A stretch of 18,435 nt of DNA. Source: Hallerella sp963660435 (lineage in GTDB: Bacteria; Fibrobacterota; Fibrobacteria; Fibrobacterales; Fibrobacteraceae). Positions 14,000-18,435 of this stretch are shown piece after piece (position 1 is the first letter of the stretch; each line of letters begins with the position of its first letter). A model generated the notes under the pieces. It was not told where the DNA came from. It made no database searches and worked only from the letters and a program-made list of their open reading frames with translations. The position numbers and the translations under genes are program-made. The DNA lies in assembly GCA_963660435.1 (NCBI GenBank), contig CAVKYI010000041.1, positions 1 to 18,435 of the forward strand. Direction: 5' to 3'.

Positions 14000-15190
14000 A
14001 TGGCTCACTATCTCTTTACTTCGGAATCCGTTTCCAAAGGCCACCCGGACAAGGTCGCCGACCAGATTTCGGACGCCATCCTCGACGCAGCCCTCTCCGC
14101 GGACAAGGAAAGCCGCGTCGCCTGCGAAACGCTCGTGAACACGGGTCTAGTCGTCATCTCCGGCGAAATTACGACCAAGGCGGAACTCGACTACCAGTCT
14201 ATCGCTCGAAAGACTATCGAAAAAATCGGGTACTGCGATCCGGAACTGGGATTTGACGCCGGAAGCTGCGCTGTCATCGTCGCGGTCGATAGGCAGTCCC
14301 CGGACATCGCGCAAGGCGTCGATGCGAAAGCGGCGGACGGAAAGAAGGACGACAGACAAGGCGCGGGCGACCAGGGCATGATGTTCGGATATGCCGTAAA
14401 CGAAACGCCCGAGCTGATGCCGCTCCCCATTTCTCTTTCGCACCGGCTCATGGCCAAGATCCAGGAACTCCGCGAATCGGGAAAGATCAAGTGGCTCCGA
14501 CCGGACGCCAAGAGCCAGGTGACGGTCGAATACGACGAAAACGACAGGCCGGTCCGAGTCGATACGGTCGTCATCAGCACGCAACACGCGCCGACATTCA
14601 AGGGCAAGGAACTCACGCACAGGCAAATAGAAAAGACAATTATCGACGAGCTTATCAAAAAGGTGATTCCCGCGAAGCTTCTCGACAGGAATACGCGCTT
14701 TTTCGTGAACCCGACAGGGAAGTTCGTCGTCGGCGGCCCCCACGGAGACTGCGGTCTCACCGGAAGAAAGATCATCGTCGATACCTACGGCGGCATGGGA
14801 CGGCACGGTGGCGGAGCCTTTAGCGGAAAGGATCCGTCGAAGGTCGATCGCTCCGGTGCCTATGCGGCGCGCTACGTGGCAAAGAACATTGTCGCGGCAG
14901 GGCTCGCGGATCGCTGCGAAGTACAGGTAGCCTACGCGATCGGATACTCCCACCCGGTTTCCCTCCTCGTGAACACTTTCGGAACGGGAAAAGTTCCCGA
15001 CGAAAAGATAGAGGAAATCGTCGCGAAGGTCTTTGACCTTTCTCCGGCGGGAATCGTGAAGATGCTCGATCTCAAGAAGCCGGGCTACACCGAAACGGCC
15101 GCGCTCGGACATTTCGGTCGCACGGGAAAACGCTTCACGTGGGAAAAGACGGACAAGGCTGCGCAGCTAAGGAAGCTCGCCAAGGCTTGA
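14000..15190 (+). CDS. metK: S-adenosylmethionine synthetase
   Basis: MetK makes S-adenosylmethionine from methionine and ATP in the cytoplasm, and is the main source of methyl donor. The 396-residue length is normal for the bacterial enzyme. It starts MAHYLFTSESVSKGHPDKVADQ in family style, with the His of GHPDK binding phosphate. It also carries GAGDQGMMFGYA (the ATP/Mg motif) and GGGAFSGKDPSKVDRSGAY, the P-loop-like second signature. AAGGA lies 5 bases before the ATG. The gene stands alone, with a plausible promoter within 60 bases and a strong terminator 22 bases downstream. There is no sahH or metE/metH gene nearby and no sign of a SAM-sensing leader. Confidence 0.98.
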   Translation: MAHYLFTSESVSKGHPDKVADQISDAILDAALSADKESRVACETLVNTGLVVISGEITTKAELDYQSIARKTIEKIGYCDPELGFDAGSCAVIVAVDRQSPDIAQGVDAKAADGKKDDRQGAGDQGMMFGYAVNETPELMPLPISLSHRLMAKIQELRESGKIKWLRPDAKSQVTVEYDENDRPVRVDTVVISTQHAPTFKGKELTHRQIEKTIIDELIKKVIPAKLLDRNTRFFVNPTGKFVVGGPHGDCGLTGRKIIVDTYGGMGRHGGGAFSGKDPSKVDRSGAYAARYVAKNIVAAGLADRCEVQVAYAIGYSHPVSLLVNTFGTGKVPDEKIEEIVAKVFDLSPAGIVKMLDLKKPGYTETAALGHFGRTGKRFTWEKTDKAAQLRKLAKA

Positions 15191-15212
15191 ACCGCCGCTT
15201 GAAACACATGGA

Positions 15213-15240
15213 AAAGCGGGCTAGACAGCCCGCTTTCTTT
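15213..15240. terminator. Bidirectional terminator between metK and the cadherin-repeat gene
   Basis: AAAGCGGGCT (15213-15222) pairs perfectly with AGCCCGCTTT (15227-15236) around AGAC. CTTT follows on the plus strand. On the minus strand the arm ends in TTTTCC, so it can serve both convergent genes. Confidence 0.88.
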
Positions 15241-15267
15241 ATGCCATTCCTGTATCCGAAAAACGGT

Positions 15268-18200
15268 CTAGTTCTTCGGACGGCGATAGCCCCATTTCGA
15301 AAGAATCCTGTCTTCTCCCTTTCGGACAAAGCCGCGCTTCGCGTCGGGCAGATCGCAACGGAGTTCGGAGCGGATCTTGACTTCGGTCTTGTAGATATAC
15401 GCGCCGCTTCCGAGCAAGCGACCATCGGAATTTTTCAGGAAGCCGTCGCCATCGGGCTTGAGCTCGAAATACATCTGGATGCCGCCGGTCTTATCGACAT
15501 AGTCCGGAACGATTTCCTGCGCAAAGGAATACTCATCGACAAATTCTCCGAGAGTCGTGAAAAGCCAGATCCGAAGCTTGATGATGGTCGTATAGAGACT
15601 GACCGCGCTACCCTTCGTCAGATATTCCGTACGGAAATCCAGCGAGCAGTAGTTATCGACAAAGTCCTCGACCGTTGTCGTCGTACGGTCCCAGCCTCCT
15701 CCGCTGTCGAGAGCGACATAGCCGTTTTCCAGAATGCTCTCGAGGGTCGAAAGCGTTCCCGTCTCGTCGATGGCCGGAGCCTGCGCCGAAATGCCGAGAG
15801 TCACGCCCAGATGCTTTCCCGACATGCCTTCGTAAGGTTCCTTGTGCGAACCGTCCTTCGTGCCGTTCTTCGAACCGGCCTGCGTTTCCTCTTCGAGTCC
15901 CGTCTTCGCGTTGAGAACGCTCAAGGCGAAGCTCGTCCCCTCTTCGCTGTTCGAAGACGAGACAAACTTATCGACCGTCTTCCTGTCCGGAGCGACCAGC
16001 GGATTTTCCACTTTCACGGTAATCAGCTTGCCCGCCTTGAGAATCACCACCACCGTATCGGAAGCCTCGTTCCCCGCCTTGTCCCGATAGGTGCGGATGA
16101 TCAGGTTCTTGCCGTCGTTAAGCCCCTGGTAATTCAGCGTATCCTGTTCTATATCATCTACCGTCCAGCGCACCGCCACCGAGACGTTGCTCAATGTCGC
16201 CGAATTTTCCGGCGAAATGATTTTCACCTTTGGCGGAACCGTATCGACAACCACAAGCGTCGAAGCCGTCGCCGAATTTCCGTAGGAATCCGTGTAGGCG
16301 TAGCTCACCGTATAGCGCATGTTTCCGTCCGCATCGAGCAGCTTCTTTCCCGACGAGTTTATCTTGTACGAAACGGTCACCGTACCGCCGTTTCCGCTTC
16401 CCGAGCCGGAAACGGTCCGTTCGACATAGCTCACCGTGTAAATCGTCTTGCCGCTCGAATCGCAAGCGACCGTTCCCGACGCATCGACCGTGTAGGAGAT
16501 TGTCACCTTTTTTCCGTTCGCATCCGTATAGGTTAGGGAAACTTCGTAATACGGGTCCCCGTTTTCATTGACAAGGCGATTTCCTGCGGCATCCGTCAGG
16601 TAGGAAACTGTTACGGTTGTCCCCGAAGCGGTCTTTTCTTCGTAGCTGACACGCACCCGGTCATTCCCTTCGACTGCGCGCTTCACGTCAACGCTCGGAG
16701 AAAGGTCTTCCGCATCCGCAAGCGTTACCTTGCCAATCGTCGATTCCAGCTCTCTGATGTTTCCGGGAGTGACCGCAGCCGTATCCAGACGGATGCTAAA
16801 ATCGTTGGAAACCGTCTTCGGCTTTTCTCCCGAAGAATCCGTCGCCGAAACCGTAATCCGCACGGAATTCGACCGGACATAGCTCGCCGAATCACTCGCG
16901 TCCTTCGGCTCGACAATCGTGACGCCGCTCGGATATCCCACCGAATCGTTAGATGCCGAAATTTCGACAGCCGGAATCTTCGTGCTGAGGAAAACGACCA
17001 GTTCGTCTGAACCGTCCTGGAAGCGAACCCGGACGATGTTCTTTCCCTCGACAAGAGAAACCGTACTGTCCCTTTCGCCCGCGGGAGTCGTCCACTTGAT
17101 ATAGATCGTCGCATTGTTCGTATAGACCGTATCGGGATCCTTCCACGAGGAATCCCCCGATTCCGCGTATGTAATCTTCACCGATTCGATCCGGTTCAGG
17201 ACCTTGACCGTCACCGTCGCCGTATCCGAAAGTCCGTCCGGATCCGAGACCGCTATGCGAACCGTGTAGAGGGAATCCTTTTCGTAATCGAGAACTTCCC
17301 CGCTTTTCAGGGAAACGGTTCCCGTTTGCGCGTCGATCTGGAAAATCCCGCTCGTATCCGAAACCATGCGGAAGACAAGCTTGTCACCATCCGGGTCGGA
17401 CGCGGAAATCTTTCCCGTCGCGGCACAGGACTTGCAGTCCTCGGGAATCGTCACCAGGGCATCGGAAACGGCCGGAGCCTCGTTCACGTCGAGAACCTTG
17501 ACCGTCACCGTCGCCGTCGCCGTAAAGACTCCGTCGGAAGTTTCTACGCGAAGCGTATAGGACGACAGGGTTTCATAGTCGAGAGCGCCCGCAAGAGAAA
17601 GCATTCCCGTCCTTGAATCCAAAAGGAACATCCCGGGGACGGAACTCGAAACCAGCCTGTAGGAAAGCGTCGAGAACGCAGGATTCAGCACGTCCGGGTC
17701 ATGGCCGAGAACCGCGCCGATTTCCGCTCCGATCAAGGCATCTTCCGCGACAGAAAATGTCGTATCGGAAATCGAGGGAGCCTCGTTCACGTCAATGACG
17801 CGAATCGTCACCGGCACCGTACCGGAATTCAAGGAGCCGTCTGTCGCATAGACATTCAGCGTGTAGAGCGTGTCGCCGGCTTCGTAATCGAGAACCGCCT
17901 TTTTCACCGAAATGCTTCCCGTCACGGAATCCAGCGCAAAGATATCGCTATCGCCGGAAGCTACGCGGTAACGGACGATATCGCCTACATTCCTGTCCGT
18001 CGCGAAAACCTTTCCTGCAAGGGTGCCTACCGGGCTGTTTTCGGAAATTTCGAACTCGTATTTCGCCTGGTCGAATTCCGGAGCGACATTGTTGTCCGCA
18101 TCCTTGATGTACAGTGTAAAGTAGCCTGCGCGCCTGTTCCCCGAAAGGACGGCTCCGCTCATGTTGAAGACATACATCTGGAAGCTTTCGTCCCCCTCGA

Positions 18201-18435
18201 CCACCCCATCCGTCACGGGCGTCACCTTGACGGAACTTGCCGGAACCGTGCTTCCCTTCTTGAACGAGACGACCCCGGAATCCCCGGAAACGACACCACC
18301 GGATACCGTACAGACAGGCATTCCGGAAAGATCGAAGTCGGCGCCGTTCGCAAGCTTCTTCGCGTTGGCGTTCGCTTCCGAACTCAGCACAAAGCAGTAG
18401 TTGAACGAAACATCCGTAATCGGGCTTACCGAAAG
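15268..18435 (-). CDS. Giant cadherin-repeat surface protein, C-terminal part (5' end beyond window)
   Basis: The frame stays open to the window edge, so the start is missing; 1055 codons are visible. From the GTG at 18390 (residue 1 here; an internal codon, not a claimed start), the order is as follows. A Calx-beta-like segment covers about 30-97 (GVVEGDESFQMYVF). Three cadherin-type repeats at about 102-202, 203-303 and 304-400 share DVNEAPS/DADNNVAP linkers and ALDSVTGSI-like cores with acidic calcium-binding residues. Ig-like or bacterial adhesion segments run from about 400 to 590. A triple beta-hairpin repeat covers 592-707. An Ig-like domain with DTVPPKVKIISP starts near 716. A conserved-looking C-terminal region ends with a FlgD-Ig-like strand (SGAYIYKTEVKI) and a basic tail, WGYRRPKN. 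It is probably an exported adhesin or fibre-attachment protein. No typical type IX tail is present. Confidence 0.9.
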   Translation of the reverse strand, partial: LSVSPITDVSFNYCFVLSSEANANAKKLANGADFDLSGMPVCTVSGGVVSGDSGVVSFKKGSTVPASSVKVTPVTDGVVEGDESFQMYVFNMSGAVLSGNRRAGYFTLYIKDADNNVAPEFDQAKYEFEISENSPVGTLAGKVFATDRNVGDIVRYRVASGDSDIFALDSVTGSISVKKAVLDYEAGDTLYTLNVYATDGSLNSGTVPVTIRVIDVNEAPSISDTTFSVAEDALIGAEIGAVLGHDPDVLNPAFSTLSYRLVSSSVPGMFLLDSRTGMLSLAGALDYETLSSYTLRVETSDGVFTATATVTVKVLDVNEAPAVSDALVTIPEDCKSCAATGKISASDPDGDKLVFRMVSDTSGIFQIDAQTGTVSLKSGEVLDYEKDSLYTVRIAVSDPDGLSDTATVTVKVLNRIESVKITYAESGDSSWKDPDTVYTNNATIYIKWTTPAGERDSTVSLVEGKNIVRVRFQDGSDELVVFLSTKIPAVEISASNDSVGYPSGVTIVEPKDASDSASYVRSNSVRITVSATDSSGEKPKTVSNDFSIRLDTAAVTPGNIRELESTIGKVTLADAEDLSPSVDVKRAVEGNDRVRVSYEEKTASGTTVTVSYLTDAAGNRLVNENGDPYYEVSLTYTDANGKKVTISYTVDASGTVACDSSGKTIYTVSYVERTVSGSGSGNGGTVTVSYKINSSGKKLLDADGNMRYTVSYAYTDSYGNSATASTLVVVDTVPPKVKIISPENSATLSNVSVAVRWTVDDIEQDTLNYQGLNDGKNLIIRTYRDKAGNEASDTVVVILKAGKLITVKVENPLVAPDRKTVDKFVSSSNSEEGTSFALSVLNAKTGLEEETQAGSKNGTKDGSHKEPYEGMSGKHLGVTLGISAQAPAIDETGTLSTLESILENGYVALDSGGGWDRTTTTVEDFVDNYCSLDFRTEYLTKGSAVSLYTTIIKLRIWLFTTLGEFVDEYSFAQEIVPDYVDKTGGIQMYFELKPDGDGFLKNSDGRLLGSGAYIYKTEVKIRSELRCDLPDAKRGFVRKGEDRILSKWGYRRPKN
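16270..16617 (-). repeat. Triple beta-hairpin repeat inside the cadherin-repeat protein
   Basis: Three units of roughly 37-41 residues each begin with TVTVSY or VTISY. Each continues through a Gly/Asp/Asn-rich turn (AAGNRL, ASGT, SSGKKL) and returns with YEVSLTY, YTVSYVE or YTVSYAY. Unit 2 has a Ser-Gly linker (SGSGSGNGG). The nucleotide sequences have diverged, so this is an old or selected protein repeat rather than a recent duplication. Confidence 0.7.

Noticed and set aside
15139..16536. A 465-codon plus-strand frame starting in the end of metK and running antisense to the cadherin-repeat gene
   Set aside because: It crosses the metK terminator, is Arg-rich without domain signal, and the minus strand encodes clear repeat and Ig-like sequence.
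17191..18087. The cadherin repeats as a recent DNA tandem duplication or CRISPR-like array
   Set aside because: The similarity is at protein level only. Short shared stretches such as the DVNEAP-encoding segments reflect conserved calcium-binding linkers.

Overview
The window looks like a chromosomal segment of a Fibrobacteraceae-type bacterium (Fibrobacter or a close relative). This is an inference from gene content. A secreted family 9 glycoside hydrolase ends in a type IX-like C-terminal sorting domain, a very large cadherin-repeat surface protein sits at the right edge, and the cell wall and LPS-type acyltransferase genes point to a Gram-negative envelope. Coding sequence is moderately GC-rich and intergenic regions are AT-rich. 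Several genes are preceded by TATATT-like -10 elements. I see no transposase, integrase, phage gene, CRISPR array or plasmid origin.

Layout, left to right. aspS (67-1857, +) ends in a strong terminator. A gene-poor 340-base stretch (1908-2247) follows, with inverted repeats and one copy of a 17-base sequence found again near 10.87 kb. Next come a LemA-family protein (2248-2910) and a two-TM DUF3137-like partner (2953-4656). A secreted GH9 enzyme (4677-6698) lies on the minus strand, convergent to that pair. Divergent from it is an apparent four-gene operon: mraY (6814), a eukaryote-type UDP-HexNAc pyrophosphorylase (start overlapping the mraY stop), an LpxL/HtrB-like acyltransferase, and a Smr-domain protein ending at 10534. 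tRNA-Pro(CGG) and a terminator follow directly. A second gene-free stretch (10704-10952), structured and carrying the second 17-mer copy, precedes a small lipoprotein gene (10953-11408). After a bidirectional terminator lie xthA (-, 11558-12361), a second lipoprotein with a possibly leaderless start (+, 12525-13112), a Nif3/DUF34 protein (-, 13121-13882) and metK (+, 14000-15190). A shared terminator separates metK from the C-terminal 1055 codons of the cadherin-repeat protein (-, 15268-18435), which runs off the right edge.

Most of the window is housekeeping: aminoacylation, AdoMet synthesis, DNA repair and envelope precursor synthesis. The mraY/UAP pair is the clearest functional unit. One enzyme makes or consumes UDP-HexNAc, and the other uses the UDP-MurNAc-pentapeptide derived from that pool. 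The less ordinary items are that pairing, the 17-base repeat with a Shine-Dalgarno-like core, the LemA/DUF3137-like module, and the hairpin-repeat module plus unusual C-terminal tail of the giant surface protein. I found no complete system that I can call undescribed with confidence.
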